From Bdellovibrionales bacterium (GTDB taxonomy: Bacteria > Bdellovibrionota > Bdellovibrionia > Bdellovibrionales > UBA1609): a stretch of DNA of 59,861 nucleotides. This document shows positions 28,386 to 37,490 of this stretch, in pieces. The stretch is taken from NCBI GenBank assembly GCA_023301025.1, contig JALZUR010000014.1, positions 1 through 59,861 on the forward strand. The letters are read 5' to 3'. Made by a program: the position numbers and the translations under genes. The notes under the pieces are model-generated. The model saw only the letters and a program-made list of their open reading frames with translations, did no database searches and had not been told where the DNA came from. Position 1 is the first letter of the stretch, and every line of letters begins with the position of its first letter.

Positions 28386-29838
28386 AGTTCGTTTACGTTT
28401 TGCCCCTAGCCCGACAGGTTATCTGCATGTCGGCGGAGCACGCACAGCCTTTTACAACTACTTATACGCTCTCAAATACGAGGGCGATTTTATTATAAGA
28501 GTTGAAGACACAGATGAAGCTAGATCCACTAAAGAGTCTTTGGTCTCCATGATCAAAGATATGAAGTGGTTAAACATCACTTGGGATGAAGGTCCCATTG
28601 ATGAGGCTTTAAATGAAGCAGGAGAAAAAGGTCCCTACCTTCAAAGTTTAAGAAAAGACATTTATAAAACATATCTAGATAAACTCCTAGATTCAGGAAA
28701 AGCCTACTACTGTTTTTTAACTGATGTTGAACTTGATCAACAAAGGGCTGAAGCAAAAAAAGAAGGTCGTCCCTTCAGACCTAATAGTCCTTACAGAGAC
28801 TGGCCAAAAGAGAAAGCACTAGAAAAAATAGCTAATGGTGAAACTGCAGCTCTTAGGTTTAGAAATGATCTTACAAAAGAAACCTATGACTTTAAAGATT
28901 TAGTAAGAGGTGAAATAAAACTTCCCGCAAATATGATTGGAGACTTTGTAGTAGCCAGGTCTAGTGGAACGCCAGTTTATAATTTTGTATGCGCACTTGA
29001 TGATGCTTTAATGGAAATCACTCACGTGTTTAGAGCAGAAGAGCATTTAAACAACACACTTAGGCAACTTATGATTATGGAAGCCTTAGACTTTACGCCT
29101 CCTAAATATGGACACCTTTCTATTATGTTAGGGGAGGATAAGCAAAAACTCTCAAAGCGCCACGGAGCTGCGAGTGTTTCAGAGTTTTCAGATGAGGGAT
29201 ATTTGCCAGAAGCTTTAACAAACTTTATCGCCTTAATGGGATGGAGTTCTGTGTCTGGAAAAGAAATACTCTCAAGAGAAGAAATGGTTTCAGAGTTTGA
29301 TGCAAGTCGCTTTAACCCTTCAGCTGCAGTTTTTGATAAAGAAAAGCTTAAGTGGATGAACGCCCAGTATTTACGAGCTCTAGATTATAAAGTTTTTTGG
29401 GAGCACATGAAAGCTTTTGTTCCAAAAGATTGGAGCTTTCCTACTAGTGAAGAGTGGAAGAAAAACTGTTTTGATGTTTTAAAAACTTCAATCTCAACTT
29501 TTAAAGAAGCTTTGCCAACTTTAGAACTTTTACGATTAGACGGGGAACTCACACTAGATGAAAAGCCAAAAGAGGTTTTAAGTTGGGAGAGCTCAATTTC
29601 AGTAATTGAGTCTTGGCAAAAAAACTTAAAAGCGCATGTGTCCGAATACATTGGTGAAGATGAAGTTACTAATTATGTGAACCTGACTAAAGAACAAACG
29701 CAAACTAAAGGTAAACACCTTTTTATGCCAATACGTGTGGCCTCTATTGGAAAGGCTCAAGGGATAGAGATAAAAGAACTCATTCCACTTATCCCTGTGT
29801 CTGAACTTGTGAGACGATCAGAGGTTTTGTTAAAGTAA
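28351..29838 (+). CDS. gltX: Glutamyl-tRNA synthetase
   Basis: About 495 residues from the ATG at 28351 (an ATG seven codons upstream is also open). Class I signature: R-F-A-P-S-P-T-G-Y-L-H-V-G-G-A-R-T-A (HIGH-type) and K-L-S-K-R-H-G (KMSKS-type), then the C-terminal anticodon-binding domain. It charges tRNA-Glu. I see no separate gatCAB here, so discriminating or non-discriminating behaviour cannot be judged. The start lies inside carD, so translation of gltX is probably coupled to carD. Confidence 0.95.
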   Translation: MKTQKKQLQFNKVRLRFAPSPTGYLHVGGARTAFYNYLYALKYEGDFIIRVEDTDEARSTKESLVSMIKDMKWLNITWDEGPIDEALNEAGEKGPYLQSLRKDIYKTYLDKLLDSGKAYYCFLTDVELDQQRAEAKKEGRPFRPNSPYRDWPKEKALEKIANGETAALRFRNDLTKETYDFKDLVRGEIKLPANMIGDFVVARSSGTPVYNFVCALDDALMEITHVFRAEEHLNNTLRQLMIMEALDFTPPKYGHLSIMLGEDKQKLSKRHGAASVSEFSDEGYLPEALTNFIALMGWSSVSGKEILSREEMVSEFDASRFNPSAAVFDKEKLKWMNAQYLRALDYKVFWEHMKAFVPKDWSFPTSEEWKKNCFDVLKTSISTFKEALPTLELLRLDGELTLDEKPKEVLSWESSISVIESWQKNLKAHVSEYIGEDEVTNYVNLTKEQTQTKGKHLFMPIRVASIGKAQGIEIKELIPLIPVSELVRRSEVLLK

Positions 29839-29862
29839 AAGATACGTTTAAAAAGGTTTAGC

Positions 29863-31872
29863 ATGTTTGATTTAAAATCTAATTTTAAACCCTCAGGAGA
29901 TCAACCTGAGGCTATTGAGTCCATCACTAAAAATTTCCAAGAAGGAGTTGATAAGCAAACACTTCTTGGTGTTACAGGCTCTGGTAAAACTTTTACCATT
30001 GCAAATGTTATTCAAAATCTAAATAGACCTGCACTAATCCTTGCGCCAAATAAAACTTTAGCGGCACAACTTTTTGTAGAGTTTAAAGAGTTCTTTCCGA
30101 ATAATGCTGTTGAATACTTTGTCTCTTACTATGACTACTATCAACCAGAAGCTTATGTGGCTTCAAGTGATACTTATATTGAAAAAGACTCTGCCATAAA
30201 TGAACAGATTGATCGTTTACGTCACTCGGCTACTCGATCTTTGTTTGAACGAAAAGATGTTATTATTGTAAGCAGTGTTTCATGCATTTACGGTCTTGGA
30301 TCTCCTGACTCTTATGAGAGCATGAGTATTCAGTTAGAGTCCAACCAAGAGTGTCTTAGGGATCAGTTTTTAAGGGAGCTCATAAAAATTCAGTACGCAA
30401 GATCTGATGTTGATTTTCATAGAGGCACCTTTAGAGTGCGTGGGGATTCAGTTGATATTTTCCCAACCTATGAAGATCAAAATGTGCTTCGTGTAGAGTT
30501 TTTTGGAGACTTTATTGAAAATCTTTTTTGGGTAGATCCTATCAGAGGCACTATTCTATCAGAAGTAGATAAGGCTATAGTTTACCCTGGCAGTCATTAC
30601 GTGACTTCACAAGACCGTTTAAAAGTTGCAGTGGATCAGATACGAGAAGAGTTAAGACACAGAATAAATCACTATGAGAGTCTTAATGAAAAAGAACTAA
30701 GAGATAGAATCGAGAAACGAACTTTATACGATATAGAAATGATTGAAGAAATGGGCTTTTGCCAAGGTATTGAAAACTACTCAAGACATTTATCTGGCAG
30801 AGATTCTGGTGCCCCACCGCCGACACTTTTAGAGTACTTCGAGAAAAATTTTTTAACAGTTATCGATGAATCTCACATAACAGTTCCTCAGATTGGGGGA
30901 ATGTATAAAGGGGATCGTGCACGAAAAACAAGTTTGGTTGATTTTGCATTTAGGCTGCCTTCTGCTTTAGACAACAGGCCTCTAAACTTTGAAGAGTTTG
31001 GGCAAATGACTGGTTCGACTTTATATGTCTCAGCGACTCCAAAAGAGTATGAACTTGAAGCCTCAGGAGGGCTTGTCATAGAGCAGGTGATCAGACCCAC
31101 AGGTTTAGTAGATCCTATAGTTGAAATTAAACCTGCAACACATCAAGTAGATCAACTGCTTGTTGAAGTGAAAAAAGAAATCGAAAAAGAAAACAGAGTC
31201 TTAGTCACAACTTTAACCAAAAGAAGTGCTGAAGATTTAACGGCTTACTACACAGGTCTTGGTGTAAAAGTTAAGTACCTTCACAGTGATATAAAGACAA
31301 TGGAGCGTTCTGACATTATAAGAGATTTAAGACTCGGTGTTTTTGATGTCTTAGTCGGAATAAACTTACTTAGAGAAGGTTTAGATATACCAGAAGTTTC
31401 TTTGATCGGTATTTTAGATGCAGACAAAGAGGGTTTTTTAAGATCAGAGAGGTCTCTTATTCAAACCATTGGACGTGCTGCAAGAAACGTAGAAGGGCGT
31501 GTGATTCTTTTTGCCGACCATGAAACAGACTCTATTAAAAAAGCCATTAAAGAAACAAACAGAAGGCGTGCTATTCAAGAGGCTTATAATAAAGAACATG
31601 GCATTACACCTCAGAGTGTATCAAAAACCTTAAAGTCTGGTTTAACGGAAGTTTATGTTGGGCAGTACAAAGAAGAGAGTGCTGAAGAAGGGCTTATAAG
31701 TTTACGAGAAAAAGTCTTAGAATATAAGGCTAAAAAAGGTGGGCTTCCAAAGCAGATTTTACTTCTTAGAAATAAAATGAAGAAGGCTTCTGAAAAACTA
31801 GAGTTTGAAACAGCTGCAGAGATCAGAGATGAGATTAAACGCCTTGAGCTTATAGATTTGGAAACCACTTGA
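29863..31872 (+). CDS. uvrB: Excinuclease ABC subunit UvrB
   Basis: 669 residues, full length. Helicase motif I G-V-T-G-S-G-K-T, the DNA-inserting beta-hairpin region (Y-Y-D-Y-Y-Q-P-E-A-Y followed by K-D-S-A-I-N-E), motif VI Q-T-I-G-R-A-A-R-N, and the C-terminal UVR motif (F-E-T-A-A-E-I-R-D-E-I). It verifies lesions delivered by UvrA and recruits UvrC. Its stop overlaps the uvrC ATG by one base. Confidence 0.97.
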   Translation: MFDLKSNFKPSGDQPEAIESITKNFQEGVDKQTLLGVTGSGKTFTIANVIQNLNRPALILAPNKTLAAQLFVEFKEFFPNNAVEYFVSYYDYYQPEAYVASSDTYIEKDSAINEQIDRLRHSATRSLFERKDVIIVSSVSCIYGLGSPDSYESMSIQLESNQECLRDQFLRELIKIQYARSDVDFHRGTFRVRGDSVDIFPTYEDQNVLRVEFFGDFIENLFWVDPIRGTILSEVDKAIVYPGSHYVTSQDRLKVAVDQIREELRHRINHYESLNEKELRDRIEKRTLYDIEMIEEMGFCQGIENYSRHLSGRDSGAPPPTLLEYFEKNFLTVIDESHITVPQIGGMYKGDRARKTSLVDFAFRLPSALDNRPLNFEEFGQMTGSTLYVSATPKEYELEASGGLVIEQVIRPTGLVDPIVEIKPATHQVDQLLVEVKKEIEKENRVLVTTLTKRSAEDLTAYYTGLGVKVKYLHSDIKTMERSDIIRDLRLGVFDVLVGINLLREGLDIPEVSLIGILDADKEGFLRSERSLIQTIGRAARNVEGRVILFADHETDSIKKAIKETNRRRAIQEAYNKEHGITPQSVSKTLKSGLTEVYVGQYKEESAEEGLISLREKVLEYKAKKGGLPKQILLLRNKMKKASEKLEFETAAEIRDEIKRLELIDLETT

Positions 31873-33758
31873 TGTCTATAAAACAAGAAGATGAAGAACG
31901 CATAAAAGCATTAAAAGAACGTGCTCACTCATTACCAAAAAGTCCTGGTGTTTATTTCATGAAAAATGAAGCAGGGGTGATTATATATATTGGTAAAGCT
32001 AAGGTATTAAAGTCTCGTGTTTCTTCTTACTTTATAAATCAAAAAGGTAGGCCAAGACGCTTAAAACATTTGATCAGTCAAATTTCTAAAGTTGATTTTA
32101 TGAACACAGAGACTGAAGTTGAAGCTTTTTTACTAGAGGCATCACTTATAAAAAAGCATAAGCCAAAATACAATATTAGGCTAAAAGATGATAAGTCTTA
32201 CCCCTATATTAGGCTTAGTCTCTCTGAGGCTTTTCCACGTCTTAACTTAGCTCGGCGCGTGACTTCAAAAAAAGATCTTTATTTTGGACCCTTCACCTCA
32301 AGCTTTTTAGTGCGCGAGAATATTAAATTTTTAAATGGCCTTTACAAGTTAAGAGACTGCTCTAATGGGTTTATGAAGATCAGAAAAAGACCCTGTCTTA
32401 CTTATGAGATTAAAAGGTGTACAGCTCCTTGTGTAGATCTAGTTACAAAAGAAAAGTATAAAAAACAGGTAACTAAAGCTGTGGACTTTTTAGAAGGAAA
32501 AGTTGGAAATCTTTTAAAAGACTTAGAAAAAAACATGAAACTCTCAGCAGACTCAGAAGATTTTGAAAAAGCTTCTGAATATAGAGATCAGCTAAAATCA
32601 GCTGAGCTTATTTTAGAAAAACAAAATGTTGTTAGTTCTGAGGATTTAGATAGAGATTTTATTTCTTTTTTAAGTCATGAAAAAGGAACTCTAGTTGCGA
32701 TGACACACTTTAGAAAAGGAAGATTAATTGGAAAGCGCAGTCATTTTTTAAGTCCGGTTCAATCTGGTATGGATGAGGATTTAAGACAAAAAGCTTTGTC
32801 TTTTTTAAACCAGTACTACTTAGACAATTTAATTCCAGATGAACTTGTTATGGACTTAGATTTAGGCAGGGATTTAAATAGATTATTTTTAGATCTTTTA
32901 AAAGAAAGAAAAGGAAGTGACTTAAGCTTAAAGCACACTTTCTCTGGAAAATTAAAAGACATTATGGTGCAAACCTCAGAAATGGCTAAAATTAAGTTAG
33001 ATGAGTACATTTCAAAGTCCACTAAAAAAGAAAAGGGACTATTAGAGATACAAGCAAAATTAGGTTTAAAAGAGTTTCCACTTAGAATGGAGTGCTATGA
33101 TATTTCAAACTTTCAAGGAGGCCAGTCAGTGGGCAGTCAGATTGTCTTTTTTGATGGGAGTCCGAGTGTTGAAGATTATAGAATTTATAAAATTAAAACT
33201 GTTGTTGGTTCTGATGATTTTAAGAGCATGAAAGAAGTATTATCTAGGCGACTTGCCCACAATGAGTATCAAGATCCACAACTGATTTTGATTGATGGGG
33301 GTAAGGGGCAACTTTCAAAAGCGGTCGAGGCTTTAAAAGAGTTAGGGCGTGCAGATTTAAAAGTTGTGGGCTTGGCAAAATCTAGAGAAAAAGGAAGCTT
33401 TGACGACAAAGAACTTATTAGAACCAGTGAACGTTTTTTTATACCTGGTCGAAACAACCCAGTGGTGTTTAAAACCTACAGTGAAGCTTTGAAAATACTC
33501 ACTCATATGCGTGATGAAGCTCACAGATTTGCTATAACTCATCATAGAAGACTAAGGGAAAAGAACAGTTTAGAGAGTGCCTTTGATGGTGTGAATGGTT
33601 TGGGCCCAGTTGGACTCAGTAGGCTAAAAAAATATTTAAGTGAACAAAAGGACTGGTCTAAAGTTGATGAAAGCTCATTAAAAAAATCTGTTAGTCTTAA
33701 TAAAAATGTTAGTGAACAGGTTCTATTTATACTGCATTCTTTAGTCAAAGAAGATTGA
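31872..33758 (+). CDS. uvrC: Excinuclease ABC subunit UvrC
   Basis: 628 residues from the ATG at 31872 (TGATG overlap with uvrB; a TTG immediately before it is less likely). N-terminal GIY-YIG nuclease (S-P-G-V-Y-F-M-K-N ... I-Y-I-G-K-A), central UVR motif (D-F-E-K-A-S-E-Y-R-D-Q), RNase H-like nuclease (M-E-C-Y-D-I-S-N-F-Q-G) and C-terminal helix-hairpin-helix repeats. It makes the 3' and 5' incisions in nucleotide excision repair. A strong terminator follows the stop. Confidence 0.97.
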   Translation: MSIKQEDEERIKALKERAHSLPKSPGVYFMKNEAGVIIYIGKAKVLKSRVSSYFINQKGRPRRLKHLISQISKVDFMNTETEVEAFLLEASLIKKHKPKYNIRLKDDKSYPYIRLSLSEAFPRLNLARRVTSKKDLYFGPFTSSFLVRENIKFLNGLYKLRDCSNGFMKIRKRPCLTYEIKRCTAPCVDLVTKEKYKKQVTKAVDFLEGKVGNLLKDLEKNMKLSADSEDFEKASEYRDQLKSAELILEKQNVVSSEDLDRDFISFLSHEKGTLVAMTHFRKGRLIGKRSHFLSPVQSGMDEDLRQKALSFLNQYYLDNLIPDELVMDLDLGRDLNRLFLDLLKERKGSDLSLKHTFSGKLKDIMVQTSEMAKIKLDEYISKSTKKEKGLLEIQAKLGLKEFPLRMECYDISNFQGGQSVGSQIVFFDGSPSVEDYRIYKIKTVVGSDDFKSMKEVLSRRLAHNEYQDPQLILIDGGKGQLSKAVEALKELGRADLKVVGLAKSREKGSFDDKELIRTSERFFIPGRNNPVVFKTYSEALKILTHMRDEAHRFAITHHRRLREKNSLESAFDGVNGLGPVGLSRLKKYLSEQKDWSKVDESSLKKSVSLNKNVSEQVLFILHSLVKED

Positions 33759-33787
33759 AAAAATCAACTTTCTTGGTTGATTTTTAA
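33758..33787 (+). terminator. Intrinsic terminator after uvrC
   Basis: A 10-bp stem AAAAATCAAC / GTTGATTTTT with a 7-nt loop and a T-rich 3' arm, directly after the uvrC stop codon. Confidence 0.75.
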
Positions 33788-33823
33788 ACGCGTGGGGCTT
33801 TTAATTAAGCAAAGGAGATCCTT

Positions 33824-34138
33824 ATGTATCTATCAAATATTGAATCTGTTCCTGGAAAAACTGTTGTAGAGTTCTACGGCGTAGCCCAAGGGTCCAGCGT
33901 TCGAGCCAAGCATCTTGGAAAAGATTTTTTAGCAGGCTTAAAAAATTTATTTGGAGGGGAACTAAAAGCGTACACAGAGCTCTTAAATGAATCTAGAGAA
34001 GAGGCTGTTGAACGCCTTATTAAACAAGCTGAATCTATGGGTGCAAATGCAATTGTTAACGTAAGGTTTTCAACATCTACAATCACAGTAGGGGCATCAG
34101 AAATTTTCGCATATGGTACGGCAGTTAAGGTTCAATAG
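33824..34138 (+). CDS. YbjQ/UPF0145 (DUF74) family protein
   Basis: 104 residues covering the complete UPF0145 domain: the entry strand P-G-K-T-V-V-E-F-Y-G-V, V-R-A-K-H-L-G-K-D, the central G-G-E-L-K-A-Y-T-E-L-L-N-E-S-R-E-E-A helix and the closing N-A-I-V-N-V-R-F-S-T-S and A-Y-G-T-A-V. Family members form ring-like oligomers; no biochemical role is settled. SD AAGGAGA is well placed. Its stop overlaps the GTG of a second, membrane-anchored family member. Confidence 0.88.
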   Translation: MYLSNIESVPGKTVVEFYGVAQGSSVRAKHLGKDFLAGLKNLFGGELKAYTELLNESREEAVERLIKQAESMGANAIVNVRFSTSTITVGASEIFAYGTAVKVQ

Positions 34139-34593
34139 TGAATTTAATTATTCTGATTATTTTTTTAACTATCGCTTTCTTTTACGGACGAGATATTGAA
34201 GAAAAGCACTTAAAAGACTTACGTGTTAGAGAAAACTCTATGAAGCATTTGCCATGGTCTTCGATGGGTAAGAAAAAAGTGTATATAGAGGCTACAGAGT
34301 CAGAACTTTTATTTGGCTCAGTAGTCATTGCACAAGACAAGTTTAAGTCCTTTGTTGCGGCTTTTATTAATATATTAGGTGGTAGAGTTACTGTATATGA
34401 ATCTTTACTTGATCGAGGAAGGCGTGAGGCTATATGCAGATTAAAAGAAAAAGCATTAAGTCATAAGTTTGATGAAATTGTAAATGTTAGACTTCAGACC
34501 TCAACTATAGGTATTAATAAATCAAAAAATGCTGGCGGGGTAATTGAAGTTATTGCTTACGGGACAGGCCTTAAAACTCAAAGTGAGATATAA
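34138..34593 (+). CDS. Membrane-anchored YbjQ/UPF0145 paralogue
   Basis: 151 residues, starting at a GTG that overlaps the previous TAG by one base. An N-terminal hydrophobic segment (L-I-I-L-I-I-F-L-T-I-A-F-F-Y-G) would anchor it. The rest aligns with the preceding gene product: a G-G-R-V-T-V-Y-E-S-L-L-D-R-G-R-R-E-A helix, I-V-N-V-R-L-Q-T-S-T and a final I-A-Y-G-T-G-L. The two are probably subunits of a mixed assembly; that is inference from coupling and homology. Confidence 0.8.
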   Translation: MNLIILIIFLTIAFFYGRDIEEKHLKDLRVRENSMKHLPWSSMGKKKVYIEATESELLFGSVVIAQDKFKSFVAAFINILGGRVTVYESLLDRGRREAICRLKEKALSHKFDEIVNVRLQTSTIGINKSKNAGGVIEVIAYGTGLKTQSEI

Positions 34594-34607
34594 AGTGGTG
34601 GTAAAAC

Positions 34608-35372
34608 ATGTCTGAGTACGTCCCAAGAGATTCACCTGATGATCGCATTAATATATCTGTTTTTTCTCTTTCTTCTTTTTTAGTTCAACTTTCAATATTT
34701 ATTTTTATAATACTAGGATTTTGCTATATCAGTCTTCTTTTGATTCCAGGGTATATGGCTATGATCACCCCTATTGAGTATGAAAAAGAAATAGTTAAGA
34801 AGTTTTCAATGACACAAAAAATTGAAAAGGAATATTTAACAAAGCCGTTATTAGATATATTAAGACCTCAACTTGATGAGGATCTAAAAAATGTAACTGT
34901 TACGGTTTTCAATACAAGACAAGAAAATGCCTATGCACTTCCTGGCAATCAAATCATTCTAACTCAAGGTCTTTTAGAACGATCTGTTTATGAAAATGAA
35001 AAGCTTTTTGTTTTAGCTCATGAGCTTGGGCATTTAAAATATAGACATCCATTAAAACAAATTTATAGCTCCTTTTTAGGAAAAATCTTTTTGGCCTTTG
35101 TAATAGATGACAACAATATTTTAGACCTCACAGCTAATCTTACAAAGTTAAAATTTAGTAGGGGAGATGAAAAAGAGGCAGACCTTTTTGCCTTACAGCT
35201 TCTTCAAAAAAGTAGAGGTGATTTAACAGGCTCTTTTAACTTTTTTAAAAGAATGAAGCTAAAAAAAACAAAATGGCACGGCTACTTTCATAGTTTCTTA
35301 TCAACTCACCCTCACACAGATGAGCGTATTCAGTATCTAGAATCTAGATTAAAAGAGATCTCTTCTGAGTAA
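34608..35372 (+). CDS. Membrane-anchored M48 family metallopeptidase
   Basis: 254 residues. A membrane helix at about 24-50, then an M48/HtpX-OMA1-like zinc protease domain: H138-E-L-G-H142 in V-L-A-H-E-L-G-H-L, and the third ligand Glu in D-E-K-E-A-D-L-F-A. The family degrades misfolded or membrane-associated proteins in the envelope. It directly follows the two UPF0145 genes in what looks like one operon, so the paralogues may be adaptors or targets; that part is inference. Confidence 0.87.
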   Translation: MSEYVPRDSPDDRINISVFSLSSFLVQLSIFIFIILGFCYISLLLIPGYMAMITPIEYEKEIVKKFSMTQKIEKEYLTKPLLDILRPQLDEDLKNVTVTVFNTRQENAYALPGNQIILTQGLLERSVYENEKLFVLAHELGHLKYRHPLKQIYSSFLGKIFLAFVIDDNNILDLTANLTKLKFSRGDEKEADLFALQLLQKSRGDLTGSFNFFKRMKLKKTKWHGYFHSFLSTHPHTDERIQYLESRLKEISSE

Positions 35373-36576
35373 TTTTATTTATCAGCGCCTTGCCCCTTTT
35401 AAATCTTTAAATTTCTCAGTCTTCTTTTTTGCACGGCTTTTTTCACTCATTGGTCGCTGGTCTCATGAGCTGGCTAGATCATGGCTTATTATTGAGCTTA
35501 CAGGTGGGCCTGACTCTTTAGGTATGGTTATGTTTGCTAGTGCAATTGTAGTTGGGCTTTTTATTTTAAAAGGTGGTTCTTTAGTTGATAGGGGAGATGC
35601 AAAAAAAATAATGATTATCACTCAGCTCTGTATGGGTCTTTTAGTCCTGTGTTTGGCTTTTGTGTGTGAGTGGGGTGACATTAAGCTTTGGCATTTTATT
35701 GTTTTTGCAGCTATTGAGGGTTTGATTATTTCTTATGACTCACCAACATTTTTAGCTGTAGTTTCTCGTCTTGTTGAAAAAAAAGACTTTCAACAAGCTA
35801 TTACCCTTAACTCTTTAAATTTTCATATAGGGCGTATGATAGGGCCGCTTGTTGCTGGTGCGATGCTTACTGTTTATGGGGCGAGTGCTGTTTTTTATTT
35901 AGATGCCTTAGGCTTTTTTATAGTGTCTTTTATGTTGTACTATTTAAAGATACACCCACAACAGCAAAGAGTTTTACAAGATAAAAGTGGTTTAAAAGAT
36001 TTATCTTATTTTTACAAAGACAAAAAACTTCGCTATATGCTTGGCCAAATGGTTATTGCCATGATCACAACATTTCCCATGTTCATAACTGTTTTAAAAA
36101 CATTGCCGGTTAGTAAGTTTGCGGCTAGTTCTGCTGAATTCGGACAGCTCTTTATGTATCCTGCCTTAGGTTCAGTGTTTGGATCTTTAGCTTTTGCAGT
36201 CTGGAAGCCAGAAAAACCAATTTATGCTATTAGGCTCGGTATTCCTTTTTTATTTTTATCTTATGTTTTATTACCATCTGCTCAAAGCCTAACTCAGCTT
36301 GGGCTTATAATGTCTTTTATGGGCTTTTTTGCTTATTTAATGATTGCAGCAATCACCGTTGGACTTCAGCTGGATGTATTAGAGGAGTACCGAGGGCGAG
36401 TAAGCTCATTAGTTGGATTTGCTTTTGGATGTATAGGACCCTTTGCAAGTCTTCCAGTAGGTGTTTTTGCTAGACATTTTGGTGAAGAGTTTAGTATTTA
36501 TGTTTTTGCTTTGGCTTTTATAGTGCTTTCTTCACTTTGGTATGCGCTACACAACAGTATTGTTTTTAAGAGCTAA
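35365..36576 (+). CDS. MFS transporter with probable non-AUG start
   Basis: Major facilitator superfamily protein of the MFS_3/enterobactin-exporter type. The first in-frame ATG (35524) lies inside the protein and would remove the first membrane helix, but the frame is open back to 35353 and encodes a typical MFS N-terminus (A-P-F-K-S-L-N-F, then F-A-R-L-F-S-L-I-G-R-W-S-H-E-L-A). No ATG, GTG or TTG exists there; CTG 35365 or ATT 35377 are the only plausible starts. From CTG the protein has about 403 residues, the normal size. It overlaps the M48 gene end by 8 bp. Substrate unknown. Confidence 0.75.
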   Translation: MSNFIYQRLAPFKSLNFSVFFFARLFSLIGRWSHELARSWLIIELTGGPDSLGMVMFASAIVVGLFILKGGSLVDRGDAKKIMIITQLCMGLLVLCLAFVCEWGDIKLWHFIVFAAIEGLIISYDSPTFLAVVSRLVEKKDFQQAITLNSLNFHIGRMIGPLVAGAMLTVYGASAVFYLDALGFFIVSFMLYYLKIHPQQQRVLQDKSGLKDLSYFYKDKKLRYMLGQMVIAMITTFPMFITVLKTLPVSKFAASSAEFGQLFMYPALGSVFGSLAFAVWKPEKPIYAIRLGIPFLFLSYVLLPSAQSLTQLGLIMSFMGFFAYLMIAAITVGLQLDVLEEYRGRVSSLVGFAFGCIGPFASLPVGVFARHFGEEFSIYVFALAFIVLSSLWYALHNSIVFKS

Positions 36577-36756
36577 AACGCATAATCATTGTCTGTAATT
36601 AAATCATAACTAGAGTTATTTGTTCAATACACTAGAGCCAAACTGTATAGTTTTAAAAAAAATCTTACCTGTTTGAACATTTTATGGCTCAGTATCCCCT
36701 TAATGGACCTTTTTATTTATAAGATCAAATATACAGGCTGTTGAATGATATTTCTT

Positions 36757-36771
36757 TGGCACCGTCATTGC
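36757..36771 (+). promoter_or_regulatory. Sigma-54 (-24/-12) promoter
   Basis: TGGCAC at 36757 and TTGC at 36768, with exactly 10 bp between the invariant GG and GC and a T after TTGC. It lies 43 bp before the ATG of the small exported protein at 36815. Confidence 0.75.
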
Positions 36772-36814
36772 TTTTAAAAATTGTTATTAAATAAACAAAT
36801 AGGAGAAAACTAAT

Positions 36815-37210
36815 ATGAAAATATGGATTTTAATTTCAACATTTATGCTTTTTGGATTTTCAGCGTTTGGCAGTATCAAAAGCGGAAATTATACATGTAA
36901 GAATGAATTTGGTGAGATTTCTGTTAAAATTTCAAACACAGGCCTTTCAATTGATGCTGAAGATGAGCTTAAGTTTAATCCTGAAGGTGACTTTTCGTGG
37001 AAAAAACTTGATGAGGAGAACACTGTAAAATTGATTAAAGCAAATCATGCAATCTTAATGCTTACAAATTTTGATTCTCTAGATGGTTTCTCTTCAGTTG
37101 CAACGTGGACGTTCAACCCCAATGAAAATGGAGATTTAGCTAACATATCAATTGCAGGAATATCCACTGATGGTGAAGATGATGCTCGTGGCACAATAAA
37201 CTGCAAATAG
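36815..37210 (+). CDS. Small exported protein under a sigma-54 promoter
   Basis: 131 residues, signal peptide M-K-I-W-I-L-I-S-T-F-M-L-F-G-F-S-A-F-G, then a mature domain opening S-I-K-S-G-N-Y-T-C and ending I-N-C-K, so one disulfide could join its two ends. It looks like a small beta-barrel (lipocalin-like); the opening strand resembles that of the protein at 15292-15717. SD AGGAGAAAA is well placed. Flanked by the -24/-12 promoter and a terminator, it is a single-gene unit whose expression probably needs an enhancer-binding activator. Confidence 0.75.
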   Translation: MKIWILISTFMLFGFSAFGSIKSGNYTCKNEFGEISVKISNTGLSIDAEDELKFNPEGDFSWKKLDEENTVKLIKANHAILMLTNFDSLDGFSSVATWTFNPNENGDLANISIAGISTDGEDDARGTINCK

Positions 37211-37251
37211 TATCAAATTGAGATTAGGTTAAAACTAATAATTTAATATAT

Positions 37252-37273
37252 AGCTCGTTTTGTCGAGCTTTTC
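37252..37273 (+). terminator. Intrinsic terminator
   Basis: Stem AGCTCG / CGAGCT with a TTTTGT loop and a following TTTTC, 42 bp after the small exported-protein gene. Confidence 0.65.
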
Positions 37274-37449
37274 TTATCATGTTTCTTTTCATTTGATGTT
37301 GGCAGCAGTGCTGTAGCTTTTTTCTTTTAAGAATATGGTAGAGACACAGAGTGTCTGTTTAAAAGACTACATGTGTAAAAACTTTATACAGTTTTAAAGC
37401 CTCAAACCTAAATAAATCCACTTAGAGCGTACATAGTCCATGTCTAATT

Positions 37450-37464
37450 TGGCACTGTTATTGC
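37450..37464 (+). promoter_or_regulatory. Second sigma-54 (-24/-12) promoter
   Basis: TGGCAC at 37450 and TTGC at 37461, again with 10 bp between GG and GC. It shares TTTGGCAC-GT-ATTGCT positions with the promoter at 36757 and lies 26 bp before the true ATG of the lipoprotein gene. Confidence 0.75.
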
Positions 37465-37490
37465 TGTATATACTCAAAGGGGAAAGTCTT

